Part shown: one piece after another, positions 23,990 to 34,670 of the stretch | How the letters are laid out: every line of letters starts with the position of its first letter | How positions within the stretch are numbered: position 1 is the first letter of the stretch | Assembly: GCA_022496205.1 (NCBI GenBank) | Contig: WTXD01000061.1 | Location: 87,315-151,314, forward strand | Direction: 5' to 3' | Length of the DNA: 64,000 bases | Source: Gloeopeniophorella convolvens | Taxonomy: Eukaryota > Basidiomycota > Agaricomycetes > Russulales | The notes under the pieces: model-generated | Database searches by the model: none | Seen by the model: the letters and a program-made list of their open reading frames with translations, nothing else | What the model was told of the DNA's origin: nothing | Translations under genes and position numbers: made by a program

Positions 23990-25440
23990 TCTACTCTACT
24001 GACACCTTTTTCAGTCCCTTTATGCGTGCCACATGCACGCCGTCGCCCCCATACCCTGCGCCGTGCAGCACGCTGCCGCCATGCGTCGCGCGGCTCGCGG
24101 CGTGGGGCGTGCTATCGTCGCCAGCGTGTCGCGCGCCCTGCAAGACGTCGGCGGCCCCCGCAAACTGTGCCGCCGGAGTGCCAGCGCCCGCGCCGCATGG
24201 TACGCTGTCGGCAGCAGCACGCTGTGCGCCACTGCAAGACGTCGGCGGCGCCTCGCAAGCGACGTCGCCGACAGTCCTGCACCTTGCGCCTTGCACCTCG
24301 CACACGCTGCCGGCTGCGCTGTGTCCTGCGGGGCGCCGCTTGCGCGCACTACGGCGTACCTCCACTGGCGGCGCCTTGCGGGCATGCCATTGGTGGCTGC
24401 GGGTTGCGAGGTGCACTGTAAACCGCCGTCCCTCTGTCTGCACGCTCTGCAGGATGGCAGCCATGTATTTTGCGACGCAGCGCCGGTGGCCGTGCACCCT
24501 GTGAGAGCGTGCCACATCGTCGGTGCGCCTCGGGGTTGTCGGTCGTTCATCACAGGGTGCGTGACTACCGTCTTGCGGGATGCACTGCGCACCGCTGTGC
24601 GTACATCGTGTGGGCTGCGTTGCCGCCTGCCTGTGGCGCGACATGCTGCCATCAGCAGCGTGCTGCAGTGTGCACCGGCGCGCCCGACTGATGGGGCTGC
24701 AGCACCCGCAGGAAGCACAACTGGTGTACCTAAGTACTGGCATTCCTGCCAGCAGTGCTCCATTCGCGGCGACCGCAGGTGACAGCCTGCTGCAGCATGC
24801 CTGAGCCCCTCCTGTGGACTAACGGGGGGGCATGGGCAGTCAGTCTGCCTCGCCTGTCCGGCGCCGGCGCCCGTCTGTGCACGCAGGCGGCGCGGTGGCG
24901 ACGTTGGCGCGGTCAGGGGGTCTGTGCTTGTGTCCCTGTCACCACCATTGCTGGCAGCAGTGGGTGCGTACCCGTTGCGCGACGCGCTGGGATAGCTGTG
25001 GCCGTTCGTGCACACAGGGGCATGGCGGTGTGCCGCCCCGCCGTGCTGCCGATCGTGCGGTCCAACGCATCGTCCCCATCCTCCTCTGTGTCGTCATCCA
25101 GCAGCACGAGCGGCAGGGGCAGCGTGGACACGCGTGGCTTCATGATCGGCTCGCCGAGCGCAACGGTGTAACACTTGCGTGGCATCTGGCTGGTGCTTGG
25201 TGAGCACGTGCGTGCGGGCTGTGGTCGGCGGGAGGAAGGGCAGGCTGACCGAGTCGCGCCAGCGGAGGTCGCTGTACGATGAGATGCGCTAGACGGACGA
25301 CTGCTCCTGAGGTGGTGGCGTGGTGGGCAGGAGCGTGTGCAAGCGCACGGTGATGGATGAGCTCGTCTGCGCGTGGATCGCGAAGGATGAGCTAGTCTAC
25401 GGCGTGGTGGACACGGCCTGCGTGGACCACCGTGCCCAGG
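23990..25440. other. GC-rich island with overlapping open frames, unexplained
   Basis: About 1.4 kb rich in CGC, GCC and TGC words, with long stop-free frames on both strands (for example 24033-24782 on plus and 24020-25015 on minus). Translations are Cys/Ala/Arg-rich without a domain. A phrase reading CTGCAAGACGTCGGCGGC occurs at about 24139 and again at about 24233, showing internal duplication. Near 25045-25180 the minus strand reads PRKCYTVALGEPIMKPRVST followed by an acidic run, which looks more protein-like but is not recognised. Composition changes sharply to AT-rich sequence after 25450. A decayed mobile element or expanded minisatellite is possible. Confidence 0.35.
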
Positions 25441-26505
25441 GGAAAAGGGTAATGTAAAAGGTGGAAACACTGTTATGCGTAGCTGGTACATACTACATTT
25501 TATACTACAAGACTGTATGGTAGTTTCAGTATGTTTACACTGGAGCAATCACATGGACTTTCGGGAGCTGGGACGAACAAGACTGAAGAAATAAACTGCA
25601 CTAAAGTGATGATGCGCGCGTCATATCTTCATCAGCGAATACATAGTTTGGCTGCACCTATATATGTCTTCCTATAAATGCGGGACTTGGTGTTGATTTT
25701 TGCATGTGAGAGCTAGTGAAGCTGCGGTCAAACGAGGCGGAAGTGGGAGTTAGCGAGGGCATCGGGAGAGGATCCGGGAGAGCGGCCCGGTCGGAAGTCC
25801 AAACGCGGAACGCGACTTGCGCTCCGATGGCACTTTCTGGTGAAGGTAGGCTAGGACTTGTTCGAAACCAGTATAAGACCCAGTAGAATTGTGCTTTAAG
25901 AGTAAATGAGAGCAGTTTTGAGACCCACAGGCTGGTAGCTCCTAAGACCCAGAAGCCAGTTATCCAAGACTCAGACAAGCTCTGCTAAGACCTAAGCAAA
26001 GCCTGTCGCCTGACTGCCAGCTGACATAACAAAAGCCAGGAGTGTGCTTAGGCAACGTCAGGAACCAAGCATGTTTATTCCAGGACTAGTGAGTAACACG
26101 GGAGTGTTGTGCGAGTGGTGACTGCAGAGTGCACAGATCACGACAAAACTGATGACCTAAACTTAGCCGAGGCTCGCTTAGCCGGACCCAGGACCAAGAT
26201 CCGTCGGAAAAGCGCGACCCAGGGGATTTTCCGCGACAACGCCAATTATAGCTACTTGTTGCACAACGTCGCTCCGGCTGTAACGTGGTGAGCGAGGTCC
26301 TTGAACAACGCTGCGCCAGTTGGCAGTCAACACGATCAGTACGTAATCGGATAAGTAAATGATAATACATAATAATATTCACACAGTCCAACGCGGTGCT
26401 GAGTCAGCTCTTCCTGACCTTGGGCAGTCAGTGGGCAGTCACGGACTCGCACTCAATTCCTCTAAACCTTACGACTCCTTCGTCTACTCGTAACACCCAT
26501 ACAAG
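25441..26505. other. Gene-free AT-richer region upstream of YJU2
   Basis: I see no coding, RNA or repeat feature. The last 150 nt must contain the YJU2 promoter; AT-rich sequence (AATACATAATAATA) lies near 26366. Confidence 0.35.
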
Positions 26506-27536
26506 ATGTCTGAACGAAAAGGTGCGTATACATAACTCTCATTCCTTTGTATGCTCACCGCTTTCTCCCAGTGCTGAACAAGTACTTTCCCCCGGACTTC
26601 GATCCGGCCTTGATTCCACGCCGAAAGGGACCTAAGAATTCGCAACAGGTAGTCCGTCTCATGGCACCGTTCTCAATGTAGGATCATACTCGGTTTTTCT
26701 CGAGGTACATTCGCTGACGTCTACTTCACAGGCGTTGCAACACCTGCGGAGAGTATATATACAAAGGCAAGAAGTTCAACGCAAGAAAGGAGACAGTCGA
26801 GGGGGAGGATTACTATGGCATCAAGATCTTCCGCTTCTACATCAAATGGTATGTCCTATAAACTGCTATCTTGCAGCCCGCGCTTATCTTTCTGGGCAGC
26901 ACACTATGCTCCGCAGAAATTACATTCAAAACGGACCCAAAGAACACGGACTATGCCGCAGAGCACGGCGCCTCGCGCAACTTCGAGCCATGGCGCGAGG
27001 AAAAGGCCGTTGAAGAGGAGGACCGACTCGCGAAGCTCGATGAAGAGGAGAACAACCCAATGAAGGTGCTCGAGAACCGCACGACGGATTCGAAGCGCGA
27101 GATGGACATCCTCGACGCGCTGCAGGACATCCGTGCGCGCAACGCGCGCAATGAGCGCGTCGGGCAGGGCGAGGACCTTGTCGCGCGGCTTGGGGTTGAA
27201 AAGGTTGAGAGCCCTGAGGATGAGCGGCGGCGGCTCGAGGAGGAGGAGGACGAGAGGCTCGTGCGCGAGGTGTTCTCGAAGGTCGCTGTGCCCGCCGCCG
27301 GTCCGTCCCGGAGTCCCGGGGAGGGCGGTGAAGAGGGCGAGGCCAAGGTCGTGACCGTCAAGCGGAAGGCAGACGACGCCGAGCCCGACCTCAAAAGCTT
27401 ATTGCCAGAGACAACGCGGGCGGTGGTAGACGCCATGACTGCGTCGATACAGCCGGCCAAGAAGAAGAAAGCGGACAATTCAAAGTCGCTCGGGATCAAG
27501 CTTGTCAAGAAGAAAGCAAAGGTAGCGGCGACTTGA
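26506..27536 (+). CDS. YJU2: Splicing factor YJU2 (CCDC94 family)
   Basis: Component that joins the spliceosome with the Prp19/NTC complex and promotes the first catalytic step near the branch site. Exons 26506-26521, 26572-26677, 26732-26848 and 26900-27536 give 291 residues. The N terminus [20 protein letters not shown], the block [20 protein letters not shown] and [19 protein letters not shown] are hallmarks; the two C-x2-C pairs form the family zinc-binding site. [19 protein letters not shown] follows, then a long charged coiled-coil tail and a basic C terminus ([10 protein letters not shown]). The acceptor at 26898 was preferred over the nearby CAG at 26876 because only it restores CTLCSAEI. 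No frame problems. Confidence 0.95.
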
Positions 27537-27634
27537 TCATGCCCTCACTTCCCTATTCTCTGTGTCGTATATCTCATGTAATTTGTAGTCGACTTGTATT
27601 TCAACACTCATATCTGGGTAACTTGCATTTATTA

Positions 27635-27659
27635 CTATGCTTAACCGGGATATGCACAC
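27635..27659 (+). repeat. Left terminal inverted repeat
   Basis: Perfect reverse complement of 28306-28330. It is followed at once by an inverted GTGCATATCC copy, so this end can fold into a hairpin. Confidence 0.85.
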
Positions 27660-28305
27660 AAATGTGCATATCCCCGTCCTCTTGAGTTTATCCCTCATGG
27701 AATCCCTTGAAATTTCGTATATGTTTTCTATGATATGTTTTCTATGTACCTACAGAGTCTGAATTTTTTTTGTTGCGATCTGAGTGTGCCAGGACGAAGC
27801 CGAAGTCGAGGCAAAAGTGCCCGCAAGAGGTGCGCTTGTCACGGATTGTCACGCTTGCCGGGATCATAGATCCAATCTTATCATGGACCAGAACCCACTG
27901 ATGCACATTCGCGCAACGCGTCGTTCACGCGCTCCGGCGGCGGAGCTTAAATCTGCTCTGTCACGCTCAGAGCCCCTCCGGAGGAAAGCCTCTCGCACAT
28001 AGTATTCTGCCCATGTAAATGATAAAAAAAGCGCAAATATAGTATATATGTATCAGTGTGTTATGTATACCAAGTTTCGTGGCATGTAAGCTATTGGTTC
28101 TTCTGTTCCTGGAGGATTGATGGCCGTGCACATCGGTGTCCCGGAATCACGATTTTCTGCAGCACCATCCAGTCGCTCAATCAACTCCAAACTTGACAAT
28201 AATGTAGAATATATCAACATATTCATTATATAAAAGAGTGAAGAGATTATATGTAGTCATTGTTGTGCGCGAGGCCGATCTTTCCGAAATGTGCATATCC
28301 CGGTC

Positions 28306-28330
28306 GTGTGCATATCCCGGTTAAGCATAG
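28306..28330 (-). repeat. Right terminal inverted repeat
   Basis: Perfect reverse complement of 27635-27659, with a direct copy of its inner core at 28291-28303. Confidence 0.85.
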
Positions 28331-28466
28331 TATGGTGAATCGAGAGAGCAGCGAGAGAGTCAGCCTCTTGTCACGGGATCACACGCGCACAGCGTCGCGT
28401 CGTCGCGTCTCGGTTGACGGTCCTGTGCCATCCTCCCACTTCTACTTACACCGCGCGCCCGCCGTT

Positions 28467-29299
28467 ATGGATGAGTCTCTCAGCGACATCTCGCGTATAT
28501 CTATCGACACTCTCACAGACTGGCACAGGATCAAGGCCAATTTTGCTAAAGCCGTCTTTGAGCAGTTTGACCAACGCGTCCGCCAGAGCGGACTCGAGTC
28601 TGAGCGGTCCTCGCTCATGCCACACGTCCAGCAGGTTCGCCACCTGAAGCACTGGGCGCATCCCTTTCTGAAATCTGCCTTCCAGTTCATCGATGCCACG
28701 TTTGAGAAGATGAAGCCGAACATACGGATCAATGGCAAGAGATTCGAGGAGTTGAAGGACGACGACGATGGTGAGTATCCGGTGTAAGTTAAGGAGACCG
28801 CCTGTTTCTGAACATGTAGCAGGCAGGGAGATTGAGCCTTTCGACGAGGCTCTGGACAGAGAGACTTGGTCCTTGTACAATCAGCGTCTGCAATGGGACG
28901 TCGAACTGGCTACTAAACGGCGGACACGGCCACGAGAGATTGTGAATCTCCTGGACAATCTCTTCAAGGCCCAAGAGGCTGCGAGTGAGGAGTTGGATGA
29001 GCTGGTGGATGAGAACGAAGAACGTATTGACAACACCATGCCCGATGGTCAGTGGTCTGTTCAACTCCGTGTGTTCGTTACCCACAATTGTACACAGACG
29101 CTACCCTCGCCGAAGCCAGCGATACCTTCTCGCAAGTAGCTGCCATCTCGGCGGGGTTACATCAGGCGCGCATAACTCTGTGTCTCGTTCTTTGTGAAGC
29201 ACTAATGTCGGGCACGCTTTGCAGACCGTCCAGACCCAGCACGAGCGCATAAAGCGGTTGCACGAAGTCGAGAGAGAAGTCAAAGGCTTGAAGGCCTGA
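28467..29299 (+). CDS. NSL1: Kinetochore protein NSL1/MIS14
   Basis: Subunit of the MIS12 (MIND) complex that links centromeric chromatin to the NDC80 complex. Exons 28467-28770, 28823-29047, 29098-29165 and 29225-29299 total 672 nt, 223 residues, typical for the family. The N-terminal half is helical (AFQFIDATFEKMKPNIRING). The family signature EPFDEALDRETWSLYNQRL plus WDVELATKRRTRPREIVNLL follows an acidic loop, and the C terminus is coiled coil (HERIKRLHEVEREVKGLKA). The third intron needs a GC donor (CAG|GCGCGC at 29166) to keep frame. The start ATG (MDESLSDISRIS) opens the conserved region; an upstream in-frame extension lies inside the transposon flank and is probably 5' UTR. Confidence 0.84.
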
Positions 29300-29418
29300 G
29301 TCTTGCAACGAAACCTCTCAATCACCTTGCTCGCTTCCCTTCCGCGCCCATGCTTTGTTGGACAGCTCGCAGGTATTCGGAAGGAGTAAATGTCGCATCA
29401 AGTACAAGAATGTATACG

Positions 29419-30252
29419 TTATGATCCCGGAAACCACCACGGCCTCCCCTGAAACCCCCGCCGCCACGACCGCCGCCGCGGCCACCACCAAACCCTCTCG
29501 AACCCCCACGACCGCGGTCTCCCCCAAAACCGCCCCGGAATCCTCCGCCACGACCCCGCGGTGCTCCGCGACCCCCTGGTGCACCACGACCCCTCCCCCC
29601 GGTGCGCCCCGGGAACCACCACGACCTCTTTCTGTGAATCAAACATCAGATGGCTGAAGACATGTAGATCTTTGTCGCAGCAGGACGCACTCGTGACACC
29701 TGCTTTGGCGTTAGAAATCTATCATTATATACATGATGTAACGTAACCACGTACCTCCGGCAGCTTTTGGTTTGGGCAAAAATCGCTCTATGGGGAGCAG
29801 CTTGTCTCCCCCAATGTACACCTTGTCGCCTTTTTTGAAGCTGCTTGCTACCATGCCCTCGCCCATTTTTACAGAGAAATACACCTCGTTGATCGGGCCG
29901 AGGATCTCATCGACTTTGCCGATGACAGATTTGTTTTGGAGATAGATAGGTGCATTGAAGTAGGGGACTTTGTCGGGCATGAGAGAAGAGCAAAGCATTT
30001 CGTCTTCAACTGCGTGAATAAACGAGCCCATTTCTGTGCGCGCAGAGCGACTTGTTAGTGCTAAAAAGGAGCGCACGCATCAGGACGCACCTAAAACAGT
30101 GTCGGGAGGTCCAAAATCCCGCGGTGGGTATCCACCACGCCCACCTCCTCGTCCTACAGTGAGGGGCGGTCATCGAATCAAGTGAAGAAAGCGAAGGCAA
30201 ATGTTCACACACCTCCACCCCGGCTAAAACCACCCCTTCCTCCTCGAGACAT
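29419..30252 (-). CDS. GAR1: H/ACA snoRNP protein GAR1
   Basis: Core protein of H/ACA ribonucleoproteins, which pseudouridylate rRNA; nucleolar. Exons 30252-30213, 30153-30091, 30033-29755 and about 29635-29419. Gly/Arg-rich N terminus ([14 protein letters not shown]), the central GAR1 fold ([58 protein letters not shown]) and a long C-terminal RGG tail ([17 protein letters not shown]) are all present. In the tail one G is missing from a G run near 29592, and the stop is ambiguous: adding one G near 29430 ends the protein FRGS at 29419. It ends about 120 nt from the 3' end of convergent NSL1. Confidence 0.9.
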
Positions 30253-30491
30253 TTTGTGTTTTTCTGCGAAGACGAGGAAAGCCCAAAGAGCTAGGCGACG
30301 ATTAGAGCAGCGATTTGGAAGTTGAGTGAATTGCGCGAGCGGAACGACGACGCAAACGCCCGGTTTCCTTTTTCGTCTGGAGGGATCGCGGTCATGGACG
30401 GACCTGGACGGACCGGACTTTGAGGAGGAATCACAGGCAGTTATGCCCGACCTTCGCTCCTCCCTCTGCACCTACACCCATCCTCGCCCGA
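30253..30491. promoter_or_regulatory. Divergent promoter GAR1 / PEX6
   Basis: 239 bp separate the two start codons. It contains an upstream ATG at 30443 whose 34-codon frame overlaps the PEX6 start in another frame, so either a short upstream ORF exists or the PEX6 N terminus extends here through a missing base. Confidence 0.55.
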
Positions 30492-33400
30492 ATGACCATC
30501 AAGACAAGGGGAGGTCTCCCCATCGCAGCGGAGTACCTCGATGATCGTGTCCACAGCGACGTCCTTCAGGTCGGGAGCGACCTCTGGGATGTCATTGCGC
30601 CCCCATCCATCCTCGTCGGGCCCATCGCAGTTTCTGTGGCTCCCCTACAGGTGCACACTGGGAAATGCAGGCGCGAGACGACCCCACCCGCATCCGTGAC
30701 ATGCTGGGCTTCTCCGAGCAAGGACGTGCAGGTGCGCCTCGCATCCGCGCAGTGTCAACAGCGCGCTTCATTTACCCCGCACTCTAGACAGCGTCCCTCG
30801 GCATACCACCGGACGTGGTGAAGCAGCACCCGCATATATTCAGCGCGGTCTCCTCGTTCAAGGGGGGCGCCAGGACGCACACCGTTGCGACTGTGCATCT
30901 TATCCCGCTGCAGGAAATATATGTGCAGGCGCTTTCGGGAGCCGCGTACAGCGACGCCAAGGCAGACCTCGCGTCGTTCGAAGACTGGTTCTGCCAGGGC
31001 CAGAGGATTCTCAGACAGGGTTCTACGTACTCCATCGACGCCCGAGGGGGGCCAGATGCTAGAACTTCAAAATACAGGCTCATCATGACTGAGCCGGTGC
31101 TCCAAGGATATGCACAGAAGTCGCAGACTCTATTCACTTTATTACCGCCCACAGAGGAACTACCGACTGTCGACGGATACAGTTCTCCGTCATCTTCCTC
31201 CGTCGAAGATGACACGGAGTTTGACGAGGACCTGGAGATCGACGAAGGCTTCCTAGCCAACTCTCTTGTTCCCCAATCAACCTCCGCTACTCAGCAGGAC
31301 GGCTCGCCAAGTGTTCAATTGTCGCAGTTCGCTCACGAGTTCACTGCTGAGCCTCTGTCTACCCCTGTCGACCCTGAGCTGGACGACCACACCATGTACG
31401 TCCGCACTGTCGACCTGCCAAAAATCGGGATACTCGACGGCGATTGGGTGAGCGTCTTCGGTGTCTGGAGAGGGCACGGTGTCTGACTGGAATCAGGCCA
31501 TAGCTCAGCTCTCGTGGTCAGGAAACCGCCGCATCGTTAGGGTAGAGGCCAACGACGATGCAGTGGGCGAGTCGTACGTCACGTCCATCTTTTGGCGTTT
31601 ACTTGACTTGAACAACCTCTGGTAGCGGCACCGTCCGAGCTTCCCCTGTCCTCCTACACAACATCAACCCGGAGCCATCAACCCCACCCACGCGCTTGTT
31701 CCTCCAAGCCGCACCTGACGGCATTCGCAGCCGGAACCTGCCAACGGCGAAGGCGGTGACAATCGCGCGCGTTGCGTCGAGGTTGTCGACGAACCGCACC
31801 TACCAGCCCCTTGTCTTACAGGGCCTGAAGAACTTTTTCGAAGGAAAGAAGCGCCTCATCAGGCAGGGAGACCTGTTCTCGGTAAAGGTGGACTTGAATC
31901 AGTTGCAGTATCTGCAGGCTGGTTCAACGGGTGACAGCGCAGAAGCGGGCGCACCTGACATACCCGAAGGGTGAGCCCTACTCTTGGAAGGTGGTCAGCT
32001 ATCTGACGTTGTATAGACAATCAACATACCCGTCGAGCGCAGAACAGGTGATCTACTTTACCGTCACAAATGTTGAATGCGACGCTCCGTCAAGTATCAA
32101 TACTATTAACCCGTCCAACGTCCACCTCGGCGTGTATGCGGGTGAGCTGGGGTGCTGGATCGACTCGGCGGTCACTCGCATGATCCAAACCGGGATCGAG
32201 CACACTCGGATACCAGACGCCTCGTGCTTCCTTGGTGCGCGCACTGCGTTCCTCACCAGCGTCCGTGCTGATTCGCATACCAAGGGCTCGGCGGCGTCCC
32301 AGACTCCAGTAATAGCGCGGCGGCTACCACAGAGCGGAACAACTACCGCGCCTTCACTCAGCTCCTTGGCCTGTGCTCTGCCGCGCTGATGCCGCAGGCG
32401 CTCACCTTTGACATCCCGATCTCCATGCTCCTCAAAGGCTCGAGGGGCATCGGAAAGTTCACCACTGCTGTGCAGATTGCGCAGCGCCTCGGTATGCATG
32501 TCTTCGAAGTAGGTGGTCGAGCCGTCGTCGCACGCGGGCTCCGCTCACGTGCGTAGGTGAACTGCTACGACTTTCTTGGCGAGAACGACAGCAAGACGGA
32601 AGGGCTGCTGCGCGCGCGCTTCGAGCAGGCAACATCGTGTTCCCCGTGTGTGCTGGTGATGCGGCACCTGGACGCCTTTACACAGTCAACACAGCCTGCA
32701 GAGCCCGGGAAGGGTGTGTTCAATCCGTTCTTCTAGCATGGCCTCGTCGCTAAGTTGTACCCAGACCCAGCCATTGTGAACGTGCTAAAGGAGCTGTTCC
32801 AGGACCTCTACGGGTCGTGGAGGCTGACAGGATACCCCATCCTTGTGTTCGGGACCACAACCGAGCCCGGCCGCGTCCCTCCGAATCTGGTATCGTGCTT
32901 CAAGCACGAGGTGGACTTTGAAGCTCCGGGTGAAGGGGAGCGCTCGGCGATCCTGAAGACGCTGCTCGCGGCGAAGCAGCTCGCCCCCGACGTCTCGATC
33001 GCCGACCTGGCGCGGCGGACCGCTGCGTTCGTGGCGGGCGACCTCGCCTCGCTCATCACGCGCACAAGCTACGCCGCAGCGACGCGCGTGACACAAGCAG
33101 TGTGCGTGCCCCGCATCCCCCGGCAGCATCTCCCCAACTGACCGCACCCCAGCGGCGCCGCCGTCGCGCCGCGCGACGTCTTCTCCGCCGGCGTGTCCCT
33201 GACGAACGCGGACTTTGAGCGCGCACTGGACGAGGCGCGCGCGTCGTACAGCCAGAACATCGGCGCGCCGAAGATCCCGAACGTGTCGTGGGACGACGTG
33301 GGCGGCCTGGCGGACGTCAAGGCGGACATCCTGGACACGGTGCAGCTCCCGCTCGAGCACCCGGAGCTCTTCGCGTCGGACCTGAAGAAGCGCTCGGGGA

Positions 33401-34470
33401 TCCTGCTCTACGGCCCGCCGGGCACGGGCAAGACGCTGCTCGCCAAGGCGGTGGCCACCTCGTGCGCGCTCAACTTTTTCTCCGTCAAGGGCCCCGAGCT
33501 GCTCAACATGTACATCGGCGAGTCCGAGGCGAACGTGCGGCGCGTGTTCCAGCGCGCGCGCGACGCGCGCCCGTGCGTCGTCTTTTTCGACGAGCTCGAC
33601 TCGGTCGCGCCCGCGCGCGGCGCGCACGGCGACTCGGGCGGCGTGATGGACCGCATCGTCTCGCAGCTGCTCGCCGAGCTCGACGGCATCGCCGCGGGCG
33701 GCTCTACGGGCGCAGGCGCGGGCGACGTGTTCGTGATCGGCGCGACGAACCGGCCGGACCTGCTCGACCCCGCGCTGCTGCGCCCCGGGCGCTTCGACCG
33801 CATGCTCTACCTCGGCGTGAGCGACACGCACGGCGCGCAGCTGCGCATCCTGCAGGCGCTCACGCGGCGCTTCCGGCTCGACCCCGCGCTCGACCTGCTG
33901 AGCGTCGCGGAGCAGTGCCCGTTCCACTTTACCGGCGCGGACTTTTACGCGCTGTGCGCGGACGCGCTGCTCAAGGCGATGACGCGCAAGGCGGAGGAGA
34001 TCGACGCGCGCATCGGTGCGTGTCCCTGTCCCCCTCTGTCTCCCCCATCCACCCACCCACTGACGCCCCGCGCAGCGACGCTGAACGCCGAGCCGCCCGA
34101 CCCGACCGCGCAGCGGCCCACGCCGCTCACGCCGCAGTACTACCTCGCGGAGATGGCCGCGCCCGCGGAGGTCGCGGTCGTCGTGGGCGCGGCGGACTTT
34201 GCCGCGGCGCTGCGCGAGCTCGTGCCGAGCGTGTCCGCGGCGGAGATGGCGCACTACGCGCAGATCCGCGCGCGCTTCTCGGCGGAGGCGGCGGCCGCGG
34301 CGGGCGAGGCGGAGGCGTCGCCGCAGTCGTCGCCGGACCTCGACGGGCGCGGGCGGGGCAAGGTGCGCGCGGTCGTGGCGGAGATCGAGAAGGACAAGGG
34401 GAAGGGGAAGAGCAGGGAGCCTGAGGGGGGCGGGAAGGGCAAGGGCAAGGGCAAGGCGCGCGAGCAGTAG
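30492..34470 (+). CDS. PEX6: Peroxisomal AAA ATPase PEX6
   Basis: With PEX1, forms the hexameric motor that extracts ubiquitinated PEX5 from the peroxisome membrane. Exons 30492-30731, 30788-31447, 31497-31573, 31626-31970, 32017-32234, 32285-32508, 32557-32713, 32771-33101, 33153-34015 and 34076-34470 sum to 3510 nt, 1169 residues, with no correction. The N-terminal domains are followed by a degenerate first ATPase module ([11 protein letters not shown] replaces a full Walker A). The second module is canonical: [18 protein letters not shown], Walker [16 protein letters not shown], Walker [26 protein letters not shown] and [14 protein letters not shown]. The tail is Lys/Gly-rich. Apparent stops at 30785 and 32734 lie inside introns. 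The 3' end is 200 nt from the 3' end of the convergent phosphatase gene. Confidence 0.95.
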
Positions 34471-34670
34471 AGGCTTCCCGGCTCGTTCACCTGCAACACG
34501 CTCAGCCAAACCAGAGAGCAAGATACATATCATATACGCGCGCGCGAACACGTCGCCGCTCACTCGCATCTACGACATCGTTAATACTATATACTGTATA
34601 CCACCGCAGTCTGTCTCTTGTCTCTATCCGTGCGTGCGTGTGTCGTTCTGGCAGTGCGCCGGGCGGTCGA

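Larger units (their letters stand above)
27635..28330. mobile_element. 0.7-kb non-autonomous DNA transposon (MITE-like) with 25-bp TIRs and TA target duplication
   Basis: Perfect 25-bp terminal inverted repeats lie at 27635-27659 and 28306-28330, starting CTATGCTTAACCGGGATATG on each strand, and are flanked by TA at 27633-27634 and 28331-28332. Inside each end is another copy of the GTGCATATCC core (27663-27672 inverted next to the left TIR; 28291-28300 directly repeated next to the right TIR), as expected of subterminal transposase sites. The 696-bp interior is AT-rich and encodes nothing recognisable. The TA duplication points to the Tc1/mariner mechanism. The right end lies 136 nt upstream of the NSL1 start codon, so the element may supply part of that promoter. 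Confidence 0.8.

Noticed and set aside
24020..25015. 331-codon minus-strand frame in the GC island as a gene
   Set aside because: No motif, overlapping equally long frames on the other strand, low-complexity composition.
25658..25978. 106-codon minus-strand frame in the AT-richer region
   Set aside because: No conserved motif, no splice support, isolated.
30732..30787. Second in-frame TAG near the PEX6 N terminus
   Set aside because: It is the last base triplet of a 56-nt intron with GTGCGC donor and CTCTAG acceptor.
32714..32770. In-frame TAG (FNPFF-stop) inside PEX6 suggesting a pseudogene
   Set aside because: A GTGTGT donor at 32714 and CCCAG acceptor at 32770 remove it and keep frame; the whole gene then closes at 3510 nt.
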